A stretch of 64,000 bases of DNA. It comes from Burkholderia contaminans. GTDB lineage: Bacteria > Pseudomonadota > Gammaproteobacteria > Burkholderiales > Burkholderiaceae. This document shows positions 48,228 through 64,000 of this stretch, in pieces. The notes beneath the pieces were generated by a model, which was not told the origin of the DNA, did not search any database, and saw nothing but the letters and a program-made list of their open reading frames with translations. The stretch spans positions 1,302,001 through 1,366,000 of the forward strand of contig NZ_CP090640.1 of the NCBI RefSeq assembly GCF_029633825.1, read 5' to 3'. Made by a program: the position numbers and the translations under genes. Numbering within the stretch: position 1 is the stretch's first letter; the number at the start of each line of letters is the position of its first letter.

Positions 48228-48504
48228 ATCTTCAATGACAAACATTCGAATGACGATTGTTCGAGTCTTTGTCATTGGCGATTGAGCCAGTCAGAGGATA
48301 TCAACAGATATCGGCTGTCGTTCTTTAACAATCTGGAAGAAGTAAGTAATTTGGATAGCGGAAGCGTCTTGAGATGGACGTGAAAGTTATCCGGGTTGTG
48401 ATTGTATCGATGTATCTCAAGATGATTCGAACTCTATGTTCGACTTAAATTGGAATACGGCACAACGCGAGAACTCAACCTGTAACGAGACAGACTCGTT
48501 ATAG

Positions 48505-51381
<2,877 letters not shown>

Positions 51382-51532
51382 ATAACAAGTCTGCCTTGTA
51401 GATCGGCGCCGTGCGATAGCACTGGCTGCGATCCAAAGCGACAAGTTGGATTCTCGTGTGTGATACACACAACCTAAATTACTGCTTCTTCCAGGATTGG
51501 TTGCGCTGCGAAGCCAGCGCAACAACCCTCTT

Positions 51533-51648
51533 TGCCTGATGACCATAGCGAGTCGGTCCCACCCCTTCCCATCCCGAACAGGACCGTGAAACGACTCTAC
51601 GCCGATGATAGTGCGGATTCCCGTGTGAAAGTAGGTAATCGTCAGGCT
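51533..51648 (+). rRNA. rrf: 5S ribosomal RNA
   Basis: About 115 nt. The ends GCCTGA and TCAGGC pair; the internal CCCACCCCTTCCCATCCCGA and GATAGTGCGGATTCCCGTGT are typical. The exact termini are uncertain by one or two bases. Confidence 0.95.
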
Positions 51649-51660
51649 CCCTAAGCCAAG

Positions 51661-51687
51661 AACCCCCGCCCGAAAGGCGGGGGTTTT
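51661..51687 (+). terminator. Terminator of the rrn operon
   Basis: Stem AACCCCCGCC/GGCGGGGGTT with loop CGAAA and a TTTTT run, 13 bp after 5S. Confidence 0.93.
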
Positions 51688-51689
51688 TG

Positions 51690-53515
51690 CATTGGCGCGG
51701 CAGAAATGCATGGGGGCGGGATGACGGCCTGGCTGGAGCTGCAGCGCCGAATGCGCCGATCTAGGCATCTACCACTCTCGAGCAATTCGCAGCTCTCTGC
51801 GCGGCTGATGAAACCGATCGAGCTGGCGTCGCACTCGTGGCTGGCGCTGGCCGAAGCCCACATTCAAACATCCACCCTCCCGCTGTACCTCTCGGCGTAG
51901 ATTTGAGCGTCGCGGGCTGTGGCCCGGTGTGGCATCACCAACCCGTCGATTGCTGCCTATCGAGGCCCGTTCGTCAGCGTATTGAGCTCATCCACGCCTT
52001 AAAATCACCATTGCGATTCCGTGCCGATCGAGCATGTTCCGCGGCCTCCGTTACCGCGTGAACCGTCAGCAAGACCCGGGTAACGGGTTGCCTCTATCGG
52101 ACGTTCCGGGCGTGTTCTTGCCGCGAGCGCTGAGCGACTGTTACCCATCGAGCGAGTGAAGACGGATGCGCCCAGGATGACATCGTGAAGTTATCCAGAG
52201 TTGTTCGCGTCTCAATTCCTTGCATCTTCGCACAAGTCGACGCATTCGAAGAAACGGGCACACGTAACCAGTCGGAGCCAAAAATCGATGCGTAGCGCGA
52301 GCTGCGCGTCCGCGAGTTCATCGACCGGATAGCACCAGAAATCCGCGCTCTTTTGGGCGAGCACGAGTTGCCCATCGCGCAACACATGCTTCTTCGCGTG
52401 AATTGGCCGTGCGGCCAAAGCAGTCGCGCCCTTCGCCCACGAACGCGAAGTGTGTGCCGCCGGCGTCGACGCCGATCGCACCGTGCATGCGGTACTCGAA
52501 TCGCGGAGTGCGGAGCCATCGACGGGCGAAAACCGGCACGGCATGTTCCGGCCTTGCTCTTGGATTGGCACGACCAACGCCGGGTGGCGAGCAGTAGATG
52601 CTGAAGACTGGATGTCGCATGCCGGCTTTCCTTCGTCGTCGTCGGACTGATGCGGAGCGGAAAACGCGCCGGCGTCTAACCCTGCGCAGGCATTGATGCT
52701 CAACTGCACGAGACGGGCATCGTACGGGCACGCGGGATGTCGCTTGTATGCCGAGGATTCGCTGCGATAGACCGACCAGTTACTGACGTTCGTCGGCTTG
52801 CACGACGGCAAGATGCAGTGGGCGGCACATTGCAGAATGTTCGCCGAGATCGCATGGCCAAGTCTGCGGGGCAGACCTGGGCGAGGTCGCTTATTGTCGG
52901 TGAGTAATGGCTGCAATGGATCGATGCAGGCCGGGCTGCCGAATTCACATTCGGGGGCGTTATAGCCGGCGCCGACGAGATACATGGACGCATCGTTGAG
53001 TAGCCACGCATATGCGATCGCATCTTGGCTTAACGGGGATGCCCCAGCGGAACCGACGTGCGCCGCGCCGAGGCCCCCGACATCCAGTGCGGGGCTTCAG
53101 TCGATCATATACTGGCTTGCACCACGGTTGCTGCCGGGCGTTCAGGAGCGTGGCTGTCAGCCAGCGTCTGCTGGCGGATCCTGATGGTCATACCTGGCGA
53201 CGCCAGGCGCCCGACACAACGGCCGCATGCACGGTTAGAGCCATGAGGATCCGAACCGGAGGCGGGCAGTTGACCGGTGACGGTATCGCGCCTGTCGCTG
53301 AAGTCGGCAAAGGTCGGTCGCGCCCATGACTTCCGGTCGGCAGAGCCGGCCGCAGAGCCCGAAGCTGTTGCCCGGAAACGCATGAAAGGCTCGTCGTGTA
53401 TATCGCCTGCAGGTGCGGCCACACAACGCGTGAGATCGCCGGCAGTATCCCGAAAAGTACCGGGGACGGATCATCGAATCCGCCCGGCACGAAATTTGCG
53501 GAAATTTTTCGTTTA
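51690..53515. other. 1.8-kb region without recognisable genes
   Basis: No frame here shows a protein family that I know, and base composition looks less GC-rich than in the neighbouring genes. It may be decayed coding DNA. The longest open stretch on the - strand runs from 53096 down to 52212 (see the pseudogene entry). No IS ends, tRNA fragments or long repeats were seen. Confidence 0.5.
52212..53096 (-). pseudogene. Possible gene remnant, unknown family
   Basis: An open frame of 294 codons follows a stop at 53099-53097. Its first part reads like protein (QDAIAYAWLLNDASMYLVGA, then GYNAPECEFGSPACIDPLQP), and so does its last part (DGQLVLAQKSADFWCYPVDE). The middle is low-grade, and another frame there shows GAIGVDAGGTHFAFVGEGR, as if a frameshift had occurred. 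The first ATG is at 52985, well inside the good part. I do not recognise the family. It may be a decayed gene or only chance in GC-rich DNA. Confidence 0.25.
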
Positions 53516-53520
53516 CCTGC

Positions 53521-53549
53521 TTGGCAGAGCGCGAAAGAGGTCGTATGAT
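53521..53549 (+). promoter_or_regulatory. Upstream promoter before the tRNA-Tyr cluster
   Basis: TTGGCA (53521-53526), 17-bp spacer, TATGAT (53544-53549). Five of six matches in each hexamer. It lies about 210 bp before tRNA-Tyr, with no gene between. Confidence 0.55.
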
Positions 53550-53716
53550 GGCGGTCTTTCGTTTTCAGCGAAGATGCAGATCGACGTTGAGGGCGAAGTC
53601 TGACGAAGATGTGGCACTGATCAGTAGGACCCATGCTTGCCTTAGCCGGGCAAGGGCGGGAGATCGGTGGTCAAGCAGGTGTCGGGAAGAAAGTGAAAAT
53701 AATCTTCCGGGTCCGC

Positions 53717-53745
53717 TTGACAGAAGTGCGATGCACCCCCATAAT
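53717..53745 (+). promoter_or_regulatory. Main promoter of the tRNA-Tyr-Gly-Thr-tuf unit
   Basis: Perfect TTGACA (53717-53722), 17-bp spacer, CATAAT (53740-53745). The start is expected near 53752, eight bases before tRNA-Tyr. Confidence 0.85.
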
Positions 53746-53759
53746 CGTCAGTTCTCTAC

Positions 53760-53845
53760 GGAGGGGTGCCCGAGTGGCTAAAGGGGGCAGACTGTAAATC
53801 TGTTGGCTTACGCCTACGTTGGTTCGAATCCAACCTCCTCCACCA
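53760..53845 (+). tRNA. tRNA-Tyr (anticodon GTA)
   Basis: An 86-nt class II tRNA with long variable arm, acceptor GGAGGGG/CTCCTCC, anticodon loop CTGTAAATC and encoded CCA. Confidence 0.97.
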
Positions 53846-53889
53846 AGATTATCAGCGCAGTGAGCGGTAAGGAATCGTTTGTGGCCCGT

Positions 53890-53963
53890 GCGGGTGTAGC
53901 TCAATGGTAGAGCAGAAGCCTTCCAAGCTTACGACGAGGGTTCGATTCCCTTCACCCGCTCCA
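53890..53963 (+). tRNA. tRNA-Gly (anticodon TCC)
   Basis: A 74-nt tRNA with acceptor GCGGGTG/CACCCGC, anticodon loop CTTCCAAGC and encoded CCA. Located 44 bp after tRNA-Tyr. Confidence 0.97.
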
Positions 53964-53987
53964 GACCGCGAAGTTGAAGCGTAAAGC

Positions 53988-54062
<75 letters not shown>

Positions 54063-54128
54063 GCAGTAAAAAGTCAGTGTCTTGTTTGCGCGCGGCGCAA
54101 CCTGTGAAATTCCTTCTGGGAGTCGAAA

Positions 54129-55318
54129 ATGGCCAAGGGTAAATTTGAGCGGACCAAGCCGCACGTGAACGTTGGTACGATTGGTCACGTTGACCACGGC
54201 AAGACGACGCTGACGGCAGCGATCACGACGGTTCTGACGAAGAAGTTCGGCGGCGAAGCGAAGGCATACGACCAGATCGACGCGGCACCGGAAGAAAAGG
54301 CGCGCGGCATCACGATCAACACGGCACACGTCGAGTACGAAACGGCTAACCGCCACTACGCACACGTCGACTGCCCGGGCCACGCTGACTATGTGAAGAA
54401 CATGATCACGGGCGCAGCGCAGATGGACGGCGCGATCCTGGTTTGCTCGGCAGCAGACGGCCCGATGCCGCAAACGCGCGAGCACATCCTGCTGGCACGT
54501 CAGGTTGGCGTTCCGTACATCATCGTGTTCCTGAACAAGTGCGACATGGTGGACGATGCTGAACTGCTCGAGCTGGTCGAGATGGAAGTTCGCGAACTCC
54601 TGTCGAAGTACGACTTCCCGGGCGACGACACGCCGATCGTGAAGGGTTCGGCGAAGCTGGCGCTGGAAGGCGACACGGGCGAGCTGGGCGAAGTGGCGAT
54701 CATGAGCCGGCCGACGCGCTGGACACGTACATCCCGACGCCGGAGCGTGCAGTTGACGGCGCGTTCCTGATGCCGGTTGAAGACGTGTTCTCGATCTCGG
54801 GCCGTGGTACGGTCGTGACGGGTCGCGTTGAGCGCGGCATCGTGAAGGTCGGCGAAGAAATCGAAATCGTCGGTATCAAGCCGACGGTGAAGACGACCTG
54901 CACGGGCGTTGAAATGTTCCGCAAGCTGCTGGACCAAGGTCAAGCGGGCGACAACGTTGGTATCCTGCTGCGCGGCACGAAGCGTGAAGACGTGGAGCGT
55001 GGCCAGGTTCTGGCGAAGCCGGGTTCGATCACGCCGCACACGCACTTCACGGCTGAAGTGTACGTGCTGAGCAAGGACGAAGGCGGCCGTCACACGCCGT
55101 TCTTCAACAACTACCGTCCGCAGTTCTACTTCCGTACGACGGACGTGACGGGCTCGATCGAGCTGCCGAAGGACAAGGAAATGGTGATGCCGGGCGACAA
55201 CGTGTCGATCACGGTGAAGCTGATCGCTCCGATCGCGATGGAAGAAGGTCTGCGCTTCGCAATCCGCGAAGGCGGCCGTACGGTCGGCGCCGGCGTCGTC
55301 GCCAAGATCATCGAGTAA
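54129..55318 (+). pseudogene. tuf: Elongation factor Tu gene with a 1-bp deletion
   Basis: EF-Tu delivers aminoacyl-tRNA to the ribosome. The G-domain is normal ([43 protein letters not shown]). After ELGEVAIMS the frame is lost: the sequence ATGAGCCGGCCGACGCGCTG lacks one T (AGCCTGGCC expected) at about 54708/54709. The frame ends at 54770, and the correct frame resumes with [20 protein letters not shown] and is intact to 55318. With the base restored the protein is exactly 396 residues. Either the read is wrong, or this is a dead copy backed up by a second tuf gene, which Burkholderia usually has downstream of fusA. Confidence 0.9.
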
Positions 55319-55345
55319 GCCAGTTATTCGTTGATCGACAGTTTT

Positions 55346-55367
55346 GGGGCTGGCAACAGCCAGCCCC
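55346..55367 (+). terminator. Hairpin after tuf
   Basis: GGGGCTGG and CCAGCCCC pair around a small loop, 28 bp after the tuf stop. No T-run follows, so it is more likely an mRNA-processing or stability element before tRNA-Trp. Confidence 0.5.
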
Positions 55368-55377
55368 AGCATGGTTT

Positions 55378-55453
55378 AGGGGTATAGCTCAACTGGCAGA
55401 GCGTCGGTCTCCAAAACCGAAGGTTGGGGGTTCGATTCCCTCTGCCCCTGCCA
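55378..55453 (+). tRNA. tRNA-Trp (anticodon CCA)
   Basis: A 76-nt tRNA with acceptor AGGGGTA/TGCCCCT, anticodon loop CTCCAAAAC, discriminator G and encoded CCA. It lies between tuf and secE, as in many proteobacteria. Confidence 0.97.
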
Positions 55454-55459
55454 AAAATA

Positions 55460-55487
55460 GCCACGTGTCCTACGTGGCATTTGTTTT
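55460..55487 (+). terminator. Terminator-like hairpin between tRNA-Trp and secE
   Basis: Stem GCCACGT/ACGTGGC with GTCCT loop, then ATTTGTTTT. It lies 9 bp before the secE start, so it may attenuate rather than end transcription. Confidence 0.55.
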
Positions 55488-55495
55488 AAGGTGTT

Positions 55496-55876
55496 ATGGC
55501 GAATCCATCCGTCGAAACTGTAAATACCTCCGGCGATAAGCTGATGCTGGCCCTGGGCGTATTGTTGGTCTTGGCCGGATTCGTGGGCTTCTTCTGGCTG
55601 GCCAATCAGCAGTGGTATGTCCGCGGTGCCGCGTTGGCGGTAGGTATCATCGCCGGCGTGGCCGTCGGGCTGATGTCCGCACCTGGCAAGAGCCTCATCG
55701 CTTTTGCCAAGGATTCGTACAAGGAAGTCCGGAAGGTCGTTTGGCCCACCCGCAAGGAAGCAACGCAAACCACACTCGTCGTGTTCGGTTTCGTGCTCGT
55801 GATGGCGATTTTCCTCTGGTTGAGTGACAAATCGATCGAATGGGTGATTTTCTCGGCGATTCTGGGTTGGAAATGA
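55496..55876 (+). CDS. secE: Preprotein translocase subunit SecE
   Basis: A 126-residue protein with three membrane helices (about 17-38, 42-60 and 95-120), the long E. coli-like form. The conserved amphipathic stretch [28 protein letters not shown] precedes the last helix. SecE clamps SecY in the inner membrane. The ATG at 55496 is preceded by AAGGTGTT. The stop is one base before the nusG start, so the two are coupled. Confidence 0.95.
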   Translation: MANPSVETVNTSGDKLMLALGVLLVLAGFVGFFWLANQQWYVRGAALAVGIIAGVAVGLMSAPGKSLIAFAKDSYKEVRKVVWPTRKEATQTTLVVFGFVLVMAIFLWLSDKSIEWVIFSAILGWK

Positions 55877-55877
55877 T

Positions 55878-56435
55878 ATGAGCGATACTCCGGCATCCCC
55901 GAGCGGAAAGCGTTGGTACGTCGTGCACGCCTACTCCGGTATGGAGAAGAGCGTGCAACGTGCGCTTCAGGAGCGCATTGAACGTGCTGGCATGCAGGAC
56001 AAATTCGGTCAGATCCTGGTTCCGACCGAAGAAGTGGTCGAAGTCAAAGGCGGCCACAAGGCAGTGACCGAGCGTCGTTTCTTCCCCGGCTACGTGCTGG
56101 TCGAGATGGAAATGACGGACGAAACGTGGCACCTCGTGAAGAACACCGCGAAGGTCACCGGTTTCGTCGGCGGTGCGCGTAACCGCCCGACCCCGATTTC
56201 CCCGAAGGAAGTCGAGAAGATCATGTCGCAGATGCAGGAAGGCGTTGAGAAGCCGCGCCCGAAGACCCTGTTCGAAGTCGGCGAGATGGTGCGTGTCAAG
56301 GAAGGCCCGTTCACGGACTTCAATGGCACCGTCGAAGAAGTCAACTACGAAAAATCGCGCGTGCGTGTGTCGGTCACTATCTTTGGTCGATCCACCCCGG
56401 TCGAACTTGAGTTCGGCCAGGTCGAAAAAGTTTGA
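55878..56435 (+). CDS. nusG: Transcription termination/antitermination factor NusG
   Basis: A 185-residue protein. The NGN domain ([23 protein letters not shown] ... [12 protein letters not shown]) and the KOW domain ([25 protein letters not shown]) are both complete. NusG links RNA polymerase with Rho or the ribosome. It follows secE by one base, the standard secE-nusG pair. Confidence 0.96.
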   Translation: MSDTPASPSGKRWYVVHAYSGMEKSVQRALQERIERAGMQDKFGQILVPTEEVVEVKGGHKAVTERRFFPGYVLVEMEMTDETWHLVKNTAKVTGFVGGARNRPTPISPKEVEKIMSQMQEGVEKPRPKTLFEVGEMVRVKEGPFTDFNGTVEEVNYEKSRVRVSVTIFGRSTPVELEFGQVEKV

Positions 56436-56445
56436 TCCCGATTCG

Positions 56446-56467
56446 GTGGGCAGCCTAGGCTGCCCAC
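56446..56467 (+). promoter_or_regulatory. 22-bp perfect palindrome in the nusG-rplK spacer
   Basis: GTGGGCAGCC-TA-GGCTGCCCAC, 11 bp after the nusG stop. It lacks a T-run. It could be a processing hairpin, an attenuator or part of the rplK control region. Confidence 0.55.
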
Positions 56468-56577
56468 CTTCGCGCTTACGGCCCGCGTCATGGCCGTTGA
56501 GGAGCGTCAGTAGCCAGTGGCGAAAGCGCGTTATTACTCACCGAACGCCTTCTCCGGCGTTCCAATGAGGTTCACAA

Positions 56578-57009
56578 ATGGCAAAGAAGATTATCGGCTT
56601 TATCAAGCTGCAGATCCCTGCAGGTAAAGCCAACCCGTCGCCGCCGGTCGGTCCGGCACTGGGCCAGCGCGGCCTGAACATCATGGAGTTCTGCAAGGCG
56701 TTCAACGCGCAGACTCAAGGCATGGAGCCGGGTCTGCCGGTGCCGGTGGTCATCACGGCATTCGCTGACAAGAGCTTCACGTTCGTGATGAAGACGCCGC
56801 CGGCGACCGTCCTGATCAAGAAGGCGGCGAAGGTGGACAAGGGCTCGAGCAAGCCGCACACCGACAAGGTCGGTTCGATCACGCGCGCTCAAGCTGAAGA
56901 AATCGCGAAGACCAAGATGCCGGACCTTACGGCAGCTGATCTGGACGCAGCCGTTCGCACCATCGCTGGTAGCGCACGCTCGATGGGCATCACTGTGGAG
57001 GGCGTGTAA
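56578..57009 (+). CDS. rplK: 50S ribosomal protein L11
   Basis: 143 residues, the usual length. The N-terminal domain ([37 protein letters not shown]) and C-terminal rRNA-binding domain ([23 protein letters not shown]) are intact. L11 is part of the GTPase-associated centre. Its stop is immediately followed by the rplA start. Confidence 0.97.
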   Translation: MAKKIIGFIKLQIPAGKANPSPPVGPALGQRGLNIMEFCKAFNAQTQGMEPGLPVPVVITAFADKSFTFVMKTPPATVLIKKAAKVDKGSSKPHTDKVGSITRAQAEEIAKTKMPDLTAADLDAAVRTIAGSARSMGITVEGV

Positions 57010-57708
57010 ATGGCTAAGATCTCCAAGCGCCGTCAGGCATTTGCTGCCAAGGTTGATCGTCAGAAGCTGTACGCGATCGAAGACGCACTGAGCCTCGTGA
57101 AGGAATGCGCGAGCGCGAAGTTCGACGAGTCGATCGACGTCGCAGTCCAGCTCGGCATCGATGCGAAGAAGTCGGATCAAGTCGTTCGTGGTTCGGTCGT
57201 TCTGCCGGCAGGTACGGGCAAGTCGGTTCGCGTTGCTGTGTTCGCGCAAGGCGAGAAGGCTGAGCAAGCACGTGCTGCAGGCGCGGAAATCGTCGGTATG
57301 GAAGACCTGGCAGAGCAGATCAAGGCTGGCCAGATGGACTTCGACATCGTGATCGCTTCGCCGGACACGATGCGTATCGTCGGTACGCTCGGTCAGATCC
57401 TCGGCCCGCGCGGCCTGATGCCGAACCCGAAGGTCGGTACGGTCACGCCGGACGTCGCAACCGCCGTCAAGAACGCGAAGGCTGGTCAGGTGCAATTCCG
57501 TGTCGACAAGGCCGGTATCATCCACGCGACCATCGGCCGTGCATCGTTCGAGCCGACCGCACTGCGTTCGAACCTGTCGGCACTGATCGAAGCGCTGCAG
57601 AAGGCAAAGCCGGCAACGAGCAAGGGCGTCTACCTGCGCAAGATCGCACTGTCGAGCACGATGGGCGTCGGCGTGCGTGTCGACCAGGCTACGCTGGCAG
57701 CACAGTAA
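57010..57708 (+). CDS. rplA: 50S ribosomal protein L1
   Basis: 232 residues, normal length. Recognised by [45 protein letters not shown] and the C-terminal [21 protein letters not shown] region. L1 binds the 23S L1 stalk and in E. coli represses the rplKA mRNA. It starts directly after the rplK stop with no gap. Confidence 0.97.
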   Translation: MAKISKRRQAFAAKVDRQKLYAIEDALSLVKECASAKFDESIDVAVQLGIDAKKSDQVVRGSVVLPAGTGKSVRVAVFAQGEKAEQARAAGAEIVGMEDLAEQIKAGQMDFDIVIASPDTMRIVGTLGQILGPRGLMPNPKVGTVTPDVATAVKNAKAGQVQFRVDKAGIIHATIGRASFEPTALRSNLSALIEALQKAKPATSKGVYLRKIALSSTMGVGVRVDQATLAAQ

Positions 57709-58012
57709 GTATTCGGGCCGCTTCGTTCGTGAAGCGGCCTACATGGGCTTTGGGCGGTTGTTCGTGCGGTAGGGCGGGCAACCGGTTATCAAAGACCGTT
57801 GGTGGGGCGCAGCAGTCAGGTGATCCCTTAATTCAAGCCAACGCAGATGGCGAACCCGAAAAAGTTTTGCAGTGGTGAAGCCGCAGGCCGCGAAGCGATT
57901 CCCGGCGTGAGGTGGAAATACTCCTAACGAGGTCGGACGCCGTTGTTGAACGAGGTACGTGAGGTTTCGGCCATGCCGGCCACGCCGAACGTATCGTTTC
58001 TGGAGGCTAACC
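57709..58012 (+). promoter_or_regulatory. rplJ leader: rplJ leader (L10 control region)
   Basis: 304 bp without a gene. A hairpin GGGCCGCTTCG...GAAGCGGCC (57716-57738) lies right after rplA. The rest has an rplJL-leader layout: a long untranslated stretch in which L10-L12 is known to bind in other bacteria. I could not assign the binding kink-turn with certainty, nor a clear promoter. Confidence 0.5.
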
Positions 58013-58510
58013 GTGCCGCTTAATAGAGAAGACAAGCAAGCCGTCGTCGCTGAGGTTTCCGCGCAAGTCGCGAAGGCCCAGACCGTTGTGCTGGCTGAGT
58101 ATCGTGGAATTGCGGTTGGCGATCTGACCAAGCTGCGCGCGAAAGCGCGTGAGCAACAGGTTTACCTGCGCGTGTTGAAGAACACGCTGGCGCGTCGCGC
58201 TGTTGAAGGTACGCCGTTTGCTCCGCTGGCAGAGCAGATGACTGGCCCGTTGATCTACGGCATCTCGGAAGATGCAATTGCTGCTGCTAAGGTCGTCAAC
58301 GACTTCAGCAAGAGCAATGACAAGTTGGTCATCAAGGCTGGTTCGTTCGATGGCAAGGTGATGGACAAGGCTGGCGTGCAAGCGCTGGCAAGCATCCCGA
58401 GCCGCGAAGAACTGCTCTCGAAGCTGCTGTTCGTTATGCAATCGCCTGTTTCGGGCTTCGCGCGCGCTCTGGCCGCGCTGGCCGAGAAGAAGCAAGCGGA
58501 AGCTGCGTAA
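58013..58510 (+). CDS. rplJ: 50S ribosomal protein L10
   Basis: 165 residues. The start is GTG at 58013 ([20 protein letters not shown]), with TGGAGG at 58001; upstream codons in frame give non-L10 sequence. The core [19 protein letters not shown] and [18 protein letters not shown] is typical. L10 anchors L7/L12 dimers on the ribosome stalk and controls its own operon. Confidence 0.95.
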   Translation: MPLNREDKQAVVAEVSAQVAKAQTVVLAEYRGIAVGDLTKLRAKAREQQVYLRVLKNTLARRAVEGTPFAPLAEQMTGPLIYGISEDAIAAAKVVNDFSKSNDKLVIKAGSFDGKVMDKAGVQALASIPSREELLSKLLFVMQSPVSGFARALAALAEKKQAEAA

Positions 58511-58573
58511 TCGAACGTGCATCAGCGTCATTGATCGCTGGCTGTATCCGAATTCAATTTAGGAGTATTTCAA

Positions 58574-58948
58574 ATGGCAATCGCAAAAGAAGACATCCTG
58601 GCAGCAGTCGAAGGGATGACCGTTCTGGAACTGAACGAACTGGTCAAGGCATTCGAAGAGAAGTTTGGCGTGTCGGCAGCTGCAGTGGCAGTCGCTGGCC
58701 CGGCAGGCGGCGGCGCAGCTGCTGCAGCAGAAGAGAAGACCGAATTCACGGTCGTTCTGGCTGAAGCAGGCAGCAACAAGGTTGCAGTCATCAAGGCAGT
58801 TCGCGAACTGACGGGCCTGGGCCTGAAGGAAGCGAAGGACGTCGTTGACGGCGCACCGAAGGCTGTCAAGGAAGGCGTCGACAAGGCTGCTGCTGAAGAA
58901 GCCAAGAAGAAGCTGGAAGAAGCAGGCGCGAAGGTCGAAGTCAAGTAA
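58574..58948 (+). CDS. rplL: 50S ribosomal protein L7/L12
   Basis: 124 residues. N-terminal dimer helix pair ([26 protein letters not shown]), Ala/Gly hinge ([15 protein letters not shown]) and C-terminal domain ([37 protein letters not shown]) are complete. It recruits translation GTPases. Located 63 bp after rplJ. Confidence 0.97.
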   Translation: MAIAKEDILAAVEGMTVLELNELVKAFEEKFGVSAAAVAVAGPAGGGAAAAAEEKTEFTVVLAEAGSNKVAVIKAVRELTGLGLKEAKDVVDGAPKAVKEGVDKAAAEEAKKKLEEAGAKVEVK

Positions 58949-59325
58949 GTTTCGGCGCGCTGTGCGAAGGCTGGCGGTATTTTCACCGCCGGCCTTTTTG
59001 TGCTTTGTGGGGACGTTATTCTGGCACTCATTCGGGAGCCCGAATAATCGGCCCCAGAAGCCAAAGAAAACCGCCTGATCGTTGTCATTGGTCACGAATG
59101 GCGGTTCTCTTTGTCTTCTGAAGCGACTGCAGAAGGCAAGTTTGGTCGGGTAGCGGGCAACACAGGCATCCGCTGCCGTCAGCCAGCGGTTGGTAGCGGC
59201 CAACCACCAAGCTTCTCGGCTCGTTCAAGCCGTCGGACGGCCATCGGGTCTCAGTCGGTGAACACTCGGGTTTGAAACGTCCAGGTATTCCGCCTCGATA
59301 GCACCCGCCGTGATTCGGAGATCGT
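58949..59325 (+). other. rplL-rpoB spacer with attenuator hairpin
   Basis: 377 bp. The only clear element is the terminator-like hairpin at 58967-58999. The remaining sequence shows no gene; it ends in the rpoB ribosome binding site region with no strong AGGAGG. Confidence 0.6.
58967..58999 (+). terminator. Attenuator/terminator after rplL
   Basis: Stem AAGGCTGGCGGT against ACCGCCGGCCTT (one G-U pair) followed by TTTTTGTG. As in E. coli it may stop part of the transcripts so that rpoBC is made less than L7/L12. Confidence 0.8.

Positions 59326-64000
<4,675 letters not shown>

Noticed and set aside
52450..52650. Transposase fragment suggested by GAIGVDAGGTHFAFVGEG
   Set aside because: The short match to the IS110-like start pattern is too weak, and no IS ends or further motifs are present.
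54770..55318. A separate 182-residue gene starting at 54770
   Set aside because: It is the 3' half of frameshifted tuf, continuous with the upstream part after restoring one base.

Overview
The window looks like Burkholderia chromosome 1, most likely the B. cepacia complex. The DNA is GC-rich with strong third-position GC. The 16S and 23S genes are of betaproteobacterial type. The order paaABCDE, DUF1835 gene, paaR, rrn operon, tRNA-Tyr/Gly/Thr, tuf, tRNA-Trp, secE-nusG-rplKAJL-rpoBC matches what I remember of B. cenocepacia. I see no integrated phage, complete insertion sequence, CRISPR array or replication origin.

Layout. 1-2182: envelope and housekeeping cluster (yraN end, diaA-like SIS protein, dolP-like BON lipoprotein, small cytochrome c), then tRNA-Ala(CGC). 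2470-6309: membrane-stress cluster (possible ribbon-helix-helix protein, PspA, YqiJ/NfeD-like protein, YqiK flotillin). 6475-9275: glucarate use (gudD, gudP). 9587-11568: DUF2239 gene and a carotenoid oxygenase. 11588-15848: four-gene MacAB-like ABC export operon. 16207-21375: small secreted protein, Mut7-C protein, beta-hydroxyacid dehydrogenase, LysE exporter, MFS exporter with a divergent LysR regulator. 21454-21513: strong candidate for an unannotated small RNA. 21560-25243: OmpW and two DUF2957 lipoproteins. 25677-31837: argC, WrbA-like flavoprotein, PEBP protein, pyrE, maeB. 31987-38775: indolepyruvate ferredoxin oxidoreductase, small secreted protein, hppD with a divergent Lrp regulator, GNAT protein. 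39011-44405: phenylacetate catabolism with its TetR regulator. 44605-45873: secreted SGNH hydrolase. 46005-51690: complete rrn operon. 51690-53515: about 1.8 kb without recognisable genes. 53521-64000: tRNA and translation/transcription genes up to the start of rpoC.

Functional links. Several units concern aromatic amino acid and phenylacetate breakdown: indolepyruvate ferredoxin oxidoreductase, HppD with an Lrp regulator, and the PaaABCDE epoxidase under a TetR repressor whose 16-bp palindrome sits inside the paaA promoter. The 3' end is the core gene-expression block. Its tuf gene carries a 1-bp deletion that breaks an otherwise perfect 396-codon frame, either a sequencing error or a dead second copy.

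The most interesting unexplained item is the roughly 60-nt transcription unit at 21454. It has a near-consensus promoter, a 5' half made of two anti-Shine-Dalgarno blocks, and a strong terminator. Its seed is perfectly complementary to the ribosome binding sites of gudP and the indolepyruvate oxidoreductase gene in this same window. Also notable are two overlapping perfect palindromes upstream of gudP and direct repeats embracing the DUF2239 promoter.
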